From Mycolicibacterium frederiksbergense (GTDB lineage Bacteria > Actinomycetota > Actinomycetes > Mycobacteriales > Mycobacteriaceae), in NCBI RefSeq assembly GCF_029893345.1, contig NZ_JARXVE010000016.1, positions 1 to 55,489 of the forward strand: a stretch of DNA of 55,489 nucleotides, in the 5' to 3' direction. Numbering within the stretch: position 1 is the first letter of the stretch; every line of letters begins with the position of its first letter. Under the pieces are notes generated by a model. The model did no database searches and was not told the origin of the DNA. It saw only the letters and a program-made list of their open reading frames with translations. This document shows, piece by piece, positions 15,378 through 24,353 of this stretch. The translations under genes were made by a program, and so were the position numbers.

Positions 15378-17089
15378 CGACGTAGGGGTGTCCCTGAGGC
15401 GATCACCTTGGAATCCGCGTTGCCGCCCTCAATCGACACCTTCACGAAATACGGCTGCACCTGGCTATCCGGAACGCCAGGGGATTTCGCCGGTATCACC
15501 GAGTCCTTGTTCCACCGCCCCTTGAGCAGTGAGTACAGGTTGCCCTGTGGCGGCACGATGCCGAACACTGATTCGATCTGCTGCGACAGAATGGGGACGT
15601 TGTTGGCCGTCGCCCAGTCAATGAAGTCCTTCCACGCCTGCTGCCAACCGTCGAGATCCTGCGGCGTCGGCGGAACCGACGTCAGATCCTTGATCTTTGG
15701 GGTCTGGCGACTGGTGTCGATGCGCACCACCTGGTTCGGCAGCAGCGGTCCAAACTCGATCATCTCCGAAGACCCCGGCGACACAGCGAACTTGAACGTT
15801 CCCGGACCAAACACGGTGTACTTGTCAGACATCGGCTGATCACCAATGTTCTTGCGGCGCAGGAAACCCGACTGGGAGACAGTCGCGTTGTCACCAGCCG
15901 ACAGTTTGAGGATCGGCGACGGGGTGGCCTGCGTGATCAACGCCGCCGCAGCGAACATGCCATTACCGACACCGCGATGATCCGGACCCAGCTTCGACCC
16001 AGCACCCGATTCGACCACGGTCATTCCGGGCACGTCGGCACCGTTGCGCTGCACCTTGAACATGCGCTCATTGCCGTCGTAACCACAGATCAGGGTGAAC
16101 TTCTCCCCCAGTGCCGGCGGGAACAACAAGGGACGCTCACGCAGGACAGCGACCTCAACGAAGTTGATGAAGTAGGACAGGCGGATCCATCCGATGCCGT
16201 AGTACAGCCGCACCCCATCCCCACCCCAGGAACCATCAGGCTTGCGGTTCTTGCGGCCCCACAGCGTGTTCCGCGCCGACTCCGGTAGCGACGCTTCCTG
16301 AAACCCGCCATGAACCTGCGAGATCACCTGATTGTTGCTCGTGGTATCAAAGCCTGGCCACGGCCCGTTGACGACCTCGCGGCTATGAGTGGAGAACGGA
16401 TGTGCCGGGTCGTCCACCCAGATCATCTGGCCACCCTTAGAGGTGCAGTAACCACCCCCAGTGCCCATGTAATACTGCGGCACAGCACCGAGATTCTGCG
16501 TCGCGGTGTGATCGACATTGAACTTGTCGGTCATCGCGTCGTAGACGAACTGGAATGAGTCGGTGTCGTTGAAGGTGCGCCAAAACCCGTTGTCGGCGCG
16601 CAACACTAGGGTGATCTCCTGGGAGACCGCCTCGCCGATCTTGTACGCCTCAGGCGGTCCCTTGAACCACCGGATATCCGACCACCAACGCCCACCATTC
16701 TGACCGATGAACGACAACTCAGACGTGAGCTTCTTGTCGATCGACGCCAGCAGATGCCGCACCACCTTGCGCAGGTGTTGCGGATCCCGGCCACGGCAAA
16801 TGACCTTGATCTCAACCTCAGTCGGGCCCTGCAGGGCATCGACGAACGTCACCCCATCCTCAGTGGCACCCTTCTGGTCGATGATGTCCCACGGCGCGAT
16901 CAGACCCTTGATGCCATCCTTCTTGATCGACACCGACTCGGGCATAGTGCGATCCGGAATGGACTGACCGCCCATCATCGAGAACTTCACCGAGTCGTCG
17001 TACGCCCACAACGTCACCGTGGGGATACGGCCCTTGAGGTGGTGATACGCGCCGTGCGGAACGATCGGGCCGGCCGGGTAGCTGATCAC
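15365..17089 (-). CDS. minor tail protein, distal-tail-like (574 aa)
   Basis: GTG 17087-17089 overlaps the tape-measure stop as GTGA. It comes directly after the tape measure, where distal tail proteins are encoded. The N-terminus VTLWAYDDSVKFSMMGGQSIPDRTMPESVSIKKDGIKGLIAPWDIIDQKGA is followed by DALQGPTEVEIKVICRGRDPQHLRKVVRHLLAS, consistent with the Dit-type fold that joins tube and tip. The later part includes a lectin-like segment (YFINFVEVAVLRERPLL). The C-terminus overlaps the opposing HNH gene. Confidence 0.8.
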   Translation of the reverse strand: MISYPAGPIVPHGAYHHLKGRIPTVTLWAYDDSVKFSMMGGQSIPDRTMPESVSIKKDGIKGLIAPWDIIDQKGATEDGVTFVDALQGPTEVEIKVICRGRDPQHLRKVVRHLLASIDKKLTSELSFIGQNGGRWWSDIRWFKGPPEAYKIGEAVSQEITLVLRADNGFWRTFNDTDSFQFVYDAMTDKFNVDHTATQNLGAVPQYYMGTGGGYCTSKGGQMIWVDDPAHPFSTHSREVVNGPWPGFDTTSNNQVISQVHGGFQEASLPESARNTLWGRKNRKPDGSWGGDGVRLYYGIGWIRLSYFINFVEVAVLRERPLLFPPALGEKFTLICGYDGNERMFKVQRNGADVPGMTVVESGAGSKLGPDHRGVGNGMFAAAALITQATPSPILKLSAGDNATVSQSGFLRRKNIGDQPMSDKYTVFGPGTFKFAVSPGSSEMIEFGPLLPNQVVRIDTSRQTPKIKDLTSVPPTPQDLDGWQQAWKDFIDWATANNVPILSQQIESVFGIVPPQGNLYSLLKGRWNKDSVIPAKSPGVPDSQVQPYFVKVSIEGGNADSKVIASGTPLRRYPL

Positions 17090-20000
17090 CGGACCCCCGT
17101 CGGCGAGTACATGGCTTCTAGGTGACGAACAGCGTCCTTGCCGTTACCGTCCTCGGTGGCCCCGTTGTTGGTGATCGAGACGTTGTTGTTGGTGGTGTTG
17201 TTGGTGGACTGCCCCTGCTGCCCTTGCGCGTTCGGATTCGTGGGAGCCTTCTGCGCCGCGGTGTTCGGCAGAGCTGGGCGTGCGCTAGCGAACCCGGACG
17301 CGAGCTTGCCGAACCACGAATTACCCAGGTTCCCCAACGGGGACCCGGATGGCAGGAACGTCTCCATCAACCCCGAGACCCCGATACCGGCAGCCTGGCC
17401 GCCGAACTGGATCGCCCGGTTCGCGAGCTTCATGCCCATCTGCGCGGCCTGCCCCGCCCCGGGGGCAAGCAAGTCGAGCCCACCTGCCGCCGTCATCGCC
17501 ATGTCCATCGCACCGCCACCCACGCCCGGACCCCCACCACCAGGCATCGCCGGGGGCGCAATGCCACCAACGCCCGGGGTGCGGGTAAACGGAGCCGCAG
17601 TGGGCGGACCGCCAGCCATCGCGCCACCACCGCCACCGAACGCAGGCAGCGGCGTGGGGTTAGGAACGTAGGTACCTGAAGTTGGAGCTGCCGGATTCGT
17701 CAGCCCTGGATCGGTGTTCGCTGGGTTGTAGATATCGGCCGGGCCCGTCGAGGTGGGGGCTGGAGCTACCGGGGCTGTGGCGGTGCCACCGACTGGCATG
17801 TAGTAGTGCTTCGAGAACTGGGGATCCAGAGCACCTACGGCTGAACCGCCATACTGCGCGCCACCGCCTGTTCCGCCACCGCCTTCGAAGTTGACACCGT
17901 TGGGCAGAGTGGCCGCCATGTGGCCGCTACTGCCAGGCAGCGGAGTGACGCCTACGTTTAGTGCGCCATCCCGGTAGCCGGGGAGGAATCCCAGCTTGGC
18001 AGCCTCCTCGTCACTGGAAAAGTTGGTGGTGGTAAACAGCCTGCCTGGACTCGTCTTGCCGGTCTGCAGCATCTCCACCAGGTCCGAGATCGATCCTGAG
18101 CAGTCAGCCAGACCGTTGGCCAGATCAGATGCAGGACCGTACTTGACGTTTCCGCTCGACGCCTGGGCGAGACCCAGCATGGAACCGACGTTCCCGCCGT
18201 AACCGGGCTGCAATGCCGCCGGGCCAATCCCCGACTGGCCGTACCCATACTTGCTGTAGTCAATCCCGTTGTACTTCTCGCCGAACACACCCTGCGCGCC
18301 GAGAATCCCCATCAAGCCATAACCACCCTGCGACGGATTGGCCCGACTGATCGCATCCAACTGACCCAACAGAGGTGCCGCGGCGATGTTCGCAATGAAC
18401 TTCGTCAGGTTCTCAGCCAGCCCAGGTAGGCCCTTGGAGATACCGAGATCGTTGTCGAGCGCCGCGCCGATCTCACCCATACCGTTGGCGAAACCTTTGG
18501 CGGAGTTCTCCATCTTCTTCCACGCACCCTGCTGCGCCTCAGCCAGTTTCATCTGCGCCGACGTGTACTGACGCTCAGCCATCGTCACAGCGTTTTTCGC
18601 GGTCAACAGATCCTGTGCCGTAGCAGTACCCTCAGCCTCCATCTCCAGCACCCGAATACGAGCAGACTCCACACTGTTGCGCGCAGACATCACCGACGTT
18701 TCGGCGTCATACACCTTCTGCGGATCAACCTGGTACGCGCCATATCCCGGCTTGGCGAACGGATCACTGCCGGTGCCCCACATCGGCACACCCGGCGCAC
18801 CACCGGCAGGAATAGGGCCCACCGGCGCGCCGGCAACCGGGATCGCATCCACTGAGTACTGCGAGGGATCGAACGAAGGTTTGGTCTTCTTCGCCGTACC
18901 GTTCCCATCGTCGGGAACTATTGGTGTGCGGTCGCCAGGGACCGGGGCCGATCCCGTCCCGGGTGGCGGAGCGCCCAAGAATGACTGCACAAACGGACCC
19001 AGCGGACCAGCCGCCGCGGGAGCCGCCCCTCCGCCAGCAGGCGGTGCCGGAGGAGGTGCGCCCACCCGCAAGTCTGGAGGGATAAGCATGTTGCCGGTAG
19101 CGTTCGGGTCAATCTTCAGATTGGGATCGAAATAACCAAGCTGTCCACCAGTTGGCGTGAACGTATCCTTGATCAGTCCAGGAATGTCGCGAACCACCGG
19201 CAAATTTGTGAACCAGTCAGCAATGTCGGTCTTCAGGTCCGAGAAGTACTGCCCAACAGTTCGAGTAGCCTCTTCCCACTCCGACTTGAAGTTGTCCGAC
19301 GCCGTTTTTGTCGCGCGATCGGATGTGCCATGCAGATCGTCAAACTCCCGCTTCGCTGGGTCCAGGCTCAGCTTGTTGATCGCATCGCCCATGTCCTCGA
19401 ATTGGGTGCCGAACAACCGCTGCCAGATCAACGCCTGCTGCTGGGCATCACCAGTGTTTCGGAGGGCCTCCAGGACCGCACCGAACGCCGTCTTCGCCGA
19501 ATCCCCACCCTCGGAGAAACGCCGGCCCATCTCATCAGCGTCGAACCCGAGTGCCTTGAACCCCTCCGCAGTGGTCTTCGATCCGTCCACGGCGCGGATG
19601 CTGAACTCCTTAAGCGAATCCGCAACCTTGTCGGTATCCCGAGCACCACCCTCGAGTCCCTGCTTCAGCAGCGTCATCCAGTCGCCAGCACCCAGGCCCA
19701 ACTTGCGGAACTGGGTGGAGTACTCGTTGATGGAATCGAGCCAGTCGTGCGAGACATCCAAGCCGTCCTGGAAACCGGCTGTGATGATGTCTAGGGCGTC
19801 AGACGCGCTGCCCGCGAACCCTGTTCGCATCAACTGAGTGACCGAACGTGACAACTCCTCAGCCGACGCGCCGGTCACCTGCGATACGCCCTGCACCTGC
19901 TCGATGACACCCTGCACATCGGCATCCGAGGACCCCGGGGCGACCAGACCAGACTGCAGCGCTGTGCGTGCCGCGGCGAGATTATCGGCTACCGAGGTGC

Positions 20001-20697
20001 CGAAGTTGTTTGCGTACGCCTGCCCTGCAGCGTTGGCGTAGCGGGCCATCGACGCCTCGTCGAGGCCCATCGCAGCCTGGAACTGGTCCTGCAATTGAAT
20101 TGTCGCCAACCCATCAGCAATTCCGCTGGCAAGTAGTCGTCCGGCGAACACCCCGATGGTTGCCACGCCAGCCAAAGCGAGCCCGATCGGGCCGGCCGCC
20201 GAACCGAGGCGCAGTAGCATTGACGATCCGGCGAAACCGCCGACAAACTCGTTAGCCGCATCCTGCCCCGATGTCCCCGCGCCAGAGATTGCGCCCTGCA
20301 ACCCAGACAGAAACCCTTGCCCCGCGCCACTCGAAGCGTCTTCGTAGTCGCGAATCGCATCAGTAGCATCACGAACAGCCCGCGCCTCAGCACGTCGAGC
20401 CTTCTCCACCCGCTCAGCCTGAGAAACGATTTGGTCATTCCGGGCCCCTCTGTCCCGAAGAGACTGCAGCTTCTCCTCTTCGGAGCGAAGTTTCCCCGCG
20501 GCGTCAGCGGCCCGATCGTAGGAGTCCTTGGCCTGCTTCTCGAACTTCCGCAGCCCCTCATCGGCCTGCCCCAGTCCGGACCCGAATGCCCGTCCCGCGT
20601 CCCGACCGGCGTCAGCGAAAACCCGCCGGGCCTTCTCTGCGGCGGCGGTGGCGCTACGCTCGTCAAGCTCCGCACCTACCGGGATGGAAACAGGCAC
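17086..20697 (-). CDS. tape measure protein with NlpC/P60-like motif
   Basis: 1203 residues from GTG 20695-20697, by far the longest gene, in the canonical place after the frameshifted chaperone. The N-terminal 120 residues are coiled coil; a hydrophobic region follows (SSMLLRLGSAAGPIGLALAGVATIGVFAGRLL). A cysteine-peptidase-like segment is visible: LADCSGSISDLVEML (Cys about 866) and GSSGHMAATLPNG (His about 924), similar to peptidoglycan-cutting motifs in other mycobacteriophage tape measures. The C-terminal quarter is Pro/Gly-rich. It sets tail length and may open the wall during DNA entry. Confidence 0.92.
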   Translation of the reverse strand: MPVSIPVGAELDERSATAAAEKARRVFADAGRDAGRAFGSGLGQADEGLRKFEKQAKDSYDRAADAAGKLRSEEEKLQSLRDRGARNDQIVSQAERVEKARRAEARAVRDATDAIRDYEDASSGAGQGFLSGLQGAISGAGTSGQDAANEFVGGFAGSSMLLRLGSAAGPIGLALAGVATIGVFAGRLLASGIADGLATIQLQDQFQAAMGLDEASMARYANAAGQAYANNFGTSVADNLAAARTALQSGLVAPGSSDADVQGVIEQVQGVSQVTGASAEELSRSVTQLMRTGFAGSASDALDIITAGFQDGLDVSHDWLDSINEYSTQFRKLGLGAGDWMTLLKQGLEGGARDTDKVADSLKEFSIRAVDGSKTTAEGFKALGFDADEMGRRFSEGGDSAKTAFGAVLEALRNTGDAQQQALIWQRLFGTQFEDMGDAINKLSLDPAKREFDDLHGTSDRATKTASDNFKSEWEEATRTVGQYFSDLKTDIADWFTNLPVVRDIPGLIKDTFTPTGGQLGYFDPNLKIDPNATGNMLIPPDLRVGAPPPAPPAGGGAAPAAAGPLGPFVQSFLGAPPPGTGSAPVPGDRTPIVPDDGNGTAKKTKPSFDPSQYSVDAIPVAGAPVGPIPAGGAPGVPMWGTGSDPFAKPGYGAYQVDPQKVYDAETSVMSARNSVESARIRVLEMEAEGTATAQDLLTAKNAVTMAERQYTSAQMKLAEAQQGAWKKMENSAKGFANGMGEIGAALDNDLGISKGLPGLAENLTKFIANIAAAPLLGQLDAISRANPSQGGYGLMGILGAQGVFGEKYNGIDYSKYGYGQSGIGPAALQPGYGGNVGSMLGLAQASSGNVKYGPASDLANGLADCSGSISDLVEMLQTGKTSPGRLFTTTNFSSDEEAAKLGFLPGYRDGALNVGVTPLPGSSGHMAATLPNGVNFEGGGGTGGGAQYGGSAVGALDPQFSKHYYMPVGGTATAPVAPAPTSTGPADIYNPANTDPGLTNPAAPTSGTYVPNPTPLPAFGGGGGAMAGGPPTAAPFTRTPGVGGIAPPAMPGGGGPGVGGGAMDMAMTAAGGLDLLAPGAGQAAQMGMKLANRAIQFGGQAAGIGVSGLMETFLPSGSPLGNLGNSWFGKLASGFASARPALPNTAAQKAPTNPNAQGQQGQSTNNTTNNNVSITNNGATEDGNGKDAVRHLEAMYSPTGVR

Positions 20698-20710
20698 AGC
20701 TCACCGCCTT

Positions 20711-21563
20711 TCATTCATCGCACGCATCGAGTGCGTACCCAATGTCATCTTCTTCGGCCCGCGCTTCTTCGTGCAGTTCAAGTGCCTCAACGGGATCGAA
20801 GTAGATCGTTGGCATGTACTCGTGATCGCCGCCGGCATACTTGCTGGCACGGTTGCGAGCCGTCTCGTTTGTTAGGTGCTTGAGCATCTGCATCGAGACC
20901 GGCCAATTGCCGTCACGTCCGAATGGCGGAGCGGCGTGGGTTTTGAAGTCCGATTTGTCAGGGAATCCGCGAATCAGGTCAAGTAGCAGCCTGCTTGAGA
21001 GTTTCAAGCACCCGTACTCGTCACGATCTCCGCGGTGCCACTGCCTAATGTCGACGCCGTGATAGTGGGCAAGTAGACCCGTCGCGATTTCCCTGGGGTA
21101 GCGGCACCAAAGTGCTGTTGCCTCAAGTACTTTTCGAGTCTTGCTTCAGTCGCTCCCGCAGCTGTCGCTCCATCATCTGCCACGCGGTGTTGATCTGCCC
21201 CGGAACACCGCCAGCCTTGAGGAACTTCTTGTACGTGTCCTCACCCATGAGGGCGATGCACAGCAGTTCCTCATCGTTGATGAGCTTGCCATCGATGCGC
21301 GGCGGGTACTTCGGAACGTCACGCTCTTCGCCGGTGATGGGGTTCTTCTGCTTGACGGTGTCGAGATCTTCGGCCATGGACCTGATGTGCTCCAGGTAGC
21401 GGGCCTTCATGTCCGGGTCCATCAACTGCGGGTTTGGCAGTTCGAACGTCTCATCGTCACCGAGGTCGTAGAGGATGCTGCCCATGAAGCCGAGGTATTC
21501 GGTGGCCTGGTCTCGGGCCACTTTCGGATTGATGGGGTGGTTTGATTTGTCGATGTCCGACAT
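20711..21563 (-). CDS. tail assembly chaperone, frameshifted long form (G-T)
   Basis: The second reading frame, open from about 21137 to 20711, has no good start of its own: VLEATALWCRYPREIATGLLAHYHGVDIRQWHRGDRDEYGC then KLSSRLLLDLIRGFP. Fused to the upstream frame it gives the long chaperone typical of siphophages. Relative to the first frame it is reached by a +1 (or -2) shift at GACTCGAAAAGTACTTGA, rather than the more common -1. Both forms bind the tape measure during tail assembly. The 139-residue extension ends just before the tape measure gene. Confidence 0.75.
21123..21563 (-). CDS. tail assembly chaperone, short form (G)
   Basis: 146 residues from ATG 21561-21563 with ribosome site AAAGGA. 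Acidic helical protein: ATEYLGFMGSILYDLGDDETFELPNPQLMDPDMKARYLEHIRSMAEDLDTV, then DEELLCIALMGEDTYKKFL. It lies between the major tail protein and the tape measure, the fixed position of this chaperone. Ends RLKQDSKST at TGA 21123-21125, where ribosomes may shift into the second frame. Confidence 0.85.
   Translation of the reverse strand: MSDIDKSNHPINPKVARDQATEYLGFMGSILYDLGDDETFELPNPQLMDPDMKARYLEHIRSMAEDLDTVKQKNPITGEERDVPKYPPRIDGKLINDEELLCIALMGEDTYKKFLKAGGVPGQINTAWQMMERQLRERLKQDSKST
21126..21137 (-). other. programmed frameshift site
   Basis: Minus strand TCG AAA AGT ACT before the TGA. Moving to the frame of the downstream extension requires +1 or -2 within the AAAAG run. The heptamer is not a canonical X-XXY-YYZ -1 site. 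Confidence 0.6.
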
Positions 21564-21609
21564 GGGCTGATCCTTTCGGGCTGAGGGCTATCGGGCTGAG
21601 TGGGTGGAG

Positions 21610-21648
21610 CTCACCCGGCGGACGCAGCCCATACGCCCGCCGGGTGAG
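21610..21648 (-). promoter_or_regulatory. strong hairpin between tail tube and chaperone genes
   Basis: CTCACCCGGCGG (21610-21621) pairs perfectly with CCGCCGGGTGAG (21637-21648) across a 15-nt loop, just after the major tail protein stop. There is no T tract, so it is more likely an attenuator or RNA-stabilising element that lowers chaperone relative to tail-tube expression. Confidence 0.6.
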
Positions 21649-21653
21649 GTCTG

Positions 21654-22721
21654 TTAGGTGGTGACCGGGGTGATGGTCAGCGCGCCGCCAGTCAGTCCGG
21701 AGCCGGTGCCGGTCAGCGCCTTGGCTGCAGACGGAACGGTGACCGTGAACGTCGGGGCGGTACCGGTGACAGTCCAGTCGGAAGCGGTGTAGCCGTCGTC
21801 CAGGCCCACCAGGGCGGACTTCAGGTTCGCTGCCGAGGGGTTGTAGGCCACCGAAGTGCTCGGCCCCACGCTGCCGTAGTTGAACGTGGCGCTGCCAGCT
21901 GTCGCCGCACCGAAGTCAACGGTGTACTGCGCGACCGGGGCGCCGAATAACGCACTGACCCCACCAACCCACTCGTACTTGATCACCGGCACCACATCAC
22001 CCAAGGCGTTCTTTGCCATGAAGAAGCCATCCGTGATCGGCTTGAACGTGAAAGGCGCAGTCTCAGCGTCCTTCTTGCTCTGCTTGACTTCGCCGATATC
22101 TGTGATGCGGCACAGAGAGAACCCCTTCACGGTGTGCACCTTCTTGCCGGCGCGGGTGAATTCACGCACCAGGAGAACCTGACGATCGACTGGATCGGAA
22201 CCCAGCGCTTGGCCCCACCCGGTTGGTGCGCCGGGCAACTGAACGATCAGGTTGCCGTTGGCATCACAGAACGGCTGATCGTTGCGGAGCTTGCGCCACG
22301 CATCGTTCAGCGTCTCCACTGTCGACACCGTGAACGGCGCGTCGTTCTTGGTGCGCACGGAATCGTATGGCTCGTCCTGCTGTTCGATCATCAGGTCATC
22401 GGTGTCCATTGACGGCTTCTCCGACGGTCCGTCGCCTTCCTTGAAGGCGGCGAACCGGACGAATCCCTCATTCGGCGCGGGGTTCAGCTGCCATACGCCG
22501 TTGACCTTCTTGAACGCGGACAGGTCGTCGCGCAGCTGCCCGTCCTGAGCGAGGGGCGACCAGTTCACAGACCCGTCCCCCTTGTGGGGCGAGATGTTGG
22601 TGGCCGCTCCCCGCGCATCGCGGACGAACATCGCCATCAGCTTGCCGCGCTCCAGGAAGCGGGAGTCATTGTCGTTGTAGCCGCCGGCCGCCATTGTCGT
22701 GCCGGTTGCGGGTTGCGCCAT
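21654..22721 (-). CDS. major tail protein (tail tube) with C-terminal Ig-like domain
   Basis: 355 residues from ATG 22719-22721, ribosome site AAAGGGG. The tube core includes LMAMFVRDARGAATNISPHKG, FAAFKEGDGP and VQLPGAPTGWGQALGSDPVDRQVLLVREFTRAGKKVHTVKGFSLCRITDIG. The last 85 residues, VDFGAATAGSATFNYGSVGPSTSV ... ALTITPVTT, form an Ig/Big-like add-on that would project from the tail surface. Position after the tail terminator and before the frameshifted chaperone confirms the role. Confidence 0.88.
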   Translation of the reverse strand: MAQPATGTTMAAGGYNDNDSRFLERGKLMAMFVRDARGAATNISPHKGDGSVNWSPLAQDGQLRDDLSAFKKVNGVWQLNPAPNEGFVRFAAFKEGDGPSEKPSMDTDDLMIEQQDEPYDSVRTKNDAPFTVSTVETLNDAWRKLRNDQPFCDANGNLIVQLPGAPTGWGQALGSDPVDRQVLLVREFTRAGKKVHTVKGFSLCRITDIGEVKQSKKDAETAPFTFKPITDGFFMAKNALGDVVPVIKYEWVGGVSALFGAPVAQYTVDFGAATAGSATFNYGSVGPSTSVAYNPSAANLKSALVGLDDGYTASDWTVTGTAPTFTVTVPSAAKALTGTGSGLTGGALTITPVTT

Positions 22722-22826
22722 CAGACGCCCCTTTCATTCGGGTGTGGTGAACCGGAACGCAATCCGGCGATTACGGGGTGGGCTGAATGCAGCCAAAGGC
22801 TGCGCACCGTCAAGCGACGGTGACGA
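22722..22826 (-). other. leader of the tail tube gene with three short hairpins
   Basis: A 105-bp gap in an otherwise packed operon. Minus-strand stems: CACCGTC-GCTT-GACGGTG, GCAGCC-TTT-GGCTGC and CCGGA-TTGCGT-TCCGG. None has a T tract. They may stabilise the abundant tail tube mRNA. Confidence 0.45.
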
Positions 22827-23234
22827 TTAGGAGAAATCCAGGCCGATCTCGTAGATGGCCTTGAGTCGGAACACGTTGTCCGCCTTGTAGTCACGCAAGA
22901 CAGGTCGCTGTTGCACATCGAGGTAGTAGGCGTTCACGATGCTTCCATCAACCATTGTCACGTCGCACTGCTCGTCGATCAGCAGGATTCGACGGTGGGT
23001 GATCTCAGCTTCCCGCGTAGCTACCGTTTCAGTGGGCCCGAAGGTGTGCACCGACAGGATCGCCCGGGTGCTGTACGTGTACAGGTCATCAGTGCCGTCG
23101 ATGTTGTTGACCTGACGGAAAATCGGTTCATCGCCCTCGACGCGCGTGGTGCCACACGGCCCCAATGGAGCGATGTGCGCTAGCAGAAACGCCTGCGCGT
23201 TCGGAACGGTGAGCGCGAAAAGCGGAACAGTCAC
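22827..23234 (-). CDS. tail terminator protein
   Basis: 135 residues, GTG start overlapping the previous gene as GTGA. FALTVPNAQAFLLAHIAPLG, then EPIFRQVNNIDGTDDLYTYSTRAILSVHTFG and AEITHRRILLIDEQCDVTMVDGSIVNAYYLDVQQRP, the pattern of the tail-terminator fold (gpU/Gp17-like). It is the last connector gene before the tail tube gene. It would cap the finished tail and join it to the head. Confidence 0.75.
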   Translation of the reverse strand: MTVPLFALTVPNAQAFLLAHIAPLGPCGTTRVEGDEPIFRQVNNIDGTDDLYTYSTRAILSVHTFGPTETVATREAEITHRRILLIDEQCDVTMVDGSIVNAYYLDVQQRPVLRDYKADNVFRLKAIYEIGLDFS

Positions 23235-23584
23235 CGTCGCGGCCTGTTGATGACGTCGCGGGCAGTTCCCCCGAACTCAATCGCCGTCCGAGCCGCGACC
23301 GCATACTCCGGCGTTGGGGTATCGCCACCGGTGCCGTCTTCGATCCAGTTCGCCTTGAAGTTGTCGTTGACGATGCGCGTCCGGTCGTCAGCGCCTTTGC
23401 CCTGCTCAACCTTCCACGCGGCGGCGTAGTCGCCGTGATCCACAGGCGAGATGGACTTGGCCCAGCCCGCCATCTGCATCGCGACACGCTTCTTCTCCGC
23501 TTTGACCGCAACAGAATCACGGAGCTCTTCATCAAGGGCGGCCTGTGAGACTCCGAGTGCCACGAGAGCGTTCTTCTTTGCCAT
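23231..23584 (-). CDS. HK97 gp10-like head-tail joining protein
   Basis: 117 residues from ATG 23582-23584 (TGATG overlap). A helical start MAKKNALVALGVSQAALDEELRDSVAVKAEKKRVAMQMAGWAKSISPVDHGDYAAAW is followed by VNDNFKANWIEDGTGGDTPTPEYAVAARTA. The segment SPVDxGDYAxxW plus the AxWIExGT block is the hallmark of gp10-like connector/tail-completion proteins. Confidence 0.82.
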   Translation of the reverse strand: MAKKNALVALGVSQAALDEELRDSVAVKAEKKRVAMQMAGWAKSISPVDHGDYAAAWKVEQGKGADDRTRIVNDNFKANWIEDGTGGDTPTPEYAVAARTAIEFGGTARDVINRPRR

Positions 23585-23997
23585 CAGCCCAACCGCCTCT
23601 CGCACAGGCAGAAAACGTGATCTTCGGAGCCCAGGTCGTCGAACTCGAGGGCGGCGTCACCGCGCATCGGATATGTCTTGCCGCCACTGATGAGACTGGC
23701 GGTGGACTTGATGTCTGATACAGCGATCGGCGCCGGATCGCCGGTGTCATCCACCGCGGGCACCTGCCCGCCGGAGACGGGCATGAAACACCACGCCTGT
23801 TCGGTGGTTGTGGTGGTGACCGCCATGTCGTCCTCGGCAGTTGACTCAATCTCGAAGAGGCAGAAGTCAACCCACACGGTGACGTTCTCAGTCTCGGGGT
23901 GCATGAGCTCATCGAGAACGGGGTCGCCGTTTCCGTCGAGAACCGGGACAGTGCGGACGATGCCGACGCGCTGACCCCCGAGCTGATTGAGCAGCAT
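23584..23997 (-). CDS. head-tail stopper-like connector
   Basis: 137 residues, ATG overlapping the previous stop (TAATG). QLGGQRVGIVRTVPVLDGNGDPVLDELMHPETENVTVWVDFCLFE and DIKSTASLISGGKTYPMRGDAALEFDDLGSEDHVFCLCERR suggest a small beta-barrel. It lies second among four connector genes, where the stopper protein normally is. Assignment rests on gene order and size. Confidence 0.6.
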   Translation of the reverse strand: MLLNQLGGQRVGIVRTVPVLDGNGDPVLDELMHPETENVTVWVDFCLFEIESTAEDDMAVTTTTTEQAWCFMPVSGGQVPAVDDTGDPAPIAVSDIKSTASLISGGKTYPMRGDAALEFDDLGSEDHVFCLCERRLG

Positions 23998-24350
23998 TAG
24001 TCGCCGAAGTAGTAAGCGGGCCGCGGCCCGCGGGATAGTCCGAGCATCTGCTTGTGTCGGTCGGTGATGAACTTCTCCACCACCGACCGGTCAATGGCCG
24101 CGGTGCGGGTCCGGTGTCCGACGATCTTCGTGAATGACGACACCGGCCCGAACTCGCCGGACATCAAGGAATCCCGCGTCACCTCGAATGTGACGACTTG
24201 GGCAGCCTTGTCGTCGTCGGCAACGTCAGGTTTGTTGTCGCGGATCCAGTCCGAGACCACTGTCAGCAGCGACGCCGCCAACGGGTCAGACGCCCACGCG
24301 GGAGTCTTAGCCCAGTTGGCGAACATAGCTGCGTCCAGAAAATCGGCCAC
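23997..24350 (-). CDS. head-tail adaptor-like connector
   Basis: 117 residues from GTG 24348-24350. Helical start DFLDAAMFANWAKTPAWASDPLAASLLTVVSDWIRDN, then VTFEVTRDSLMSGEFGPVSSFTKIVGHRTRTAAID, as in gp6/gp15-type adaptors that bind the portal underside. It comes after a short capsid-linked gene. Assigned by order, size and helical content. Confidence 0.6.
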   Translation of the reverse strand: MADFLDAAMFANWAKTPAWASDPLAASLLTVVSDWIRDNKPDVADDDKAAQVVTFEVTRDSLMSGEFGPVSSFTKIVGHRTRTAAIDRSVVEKFITDRHKQMLGLSRGPRPAYYFGD

Positions 24351-24353
24351 GGC

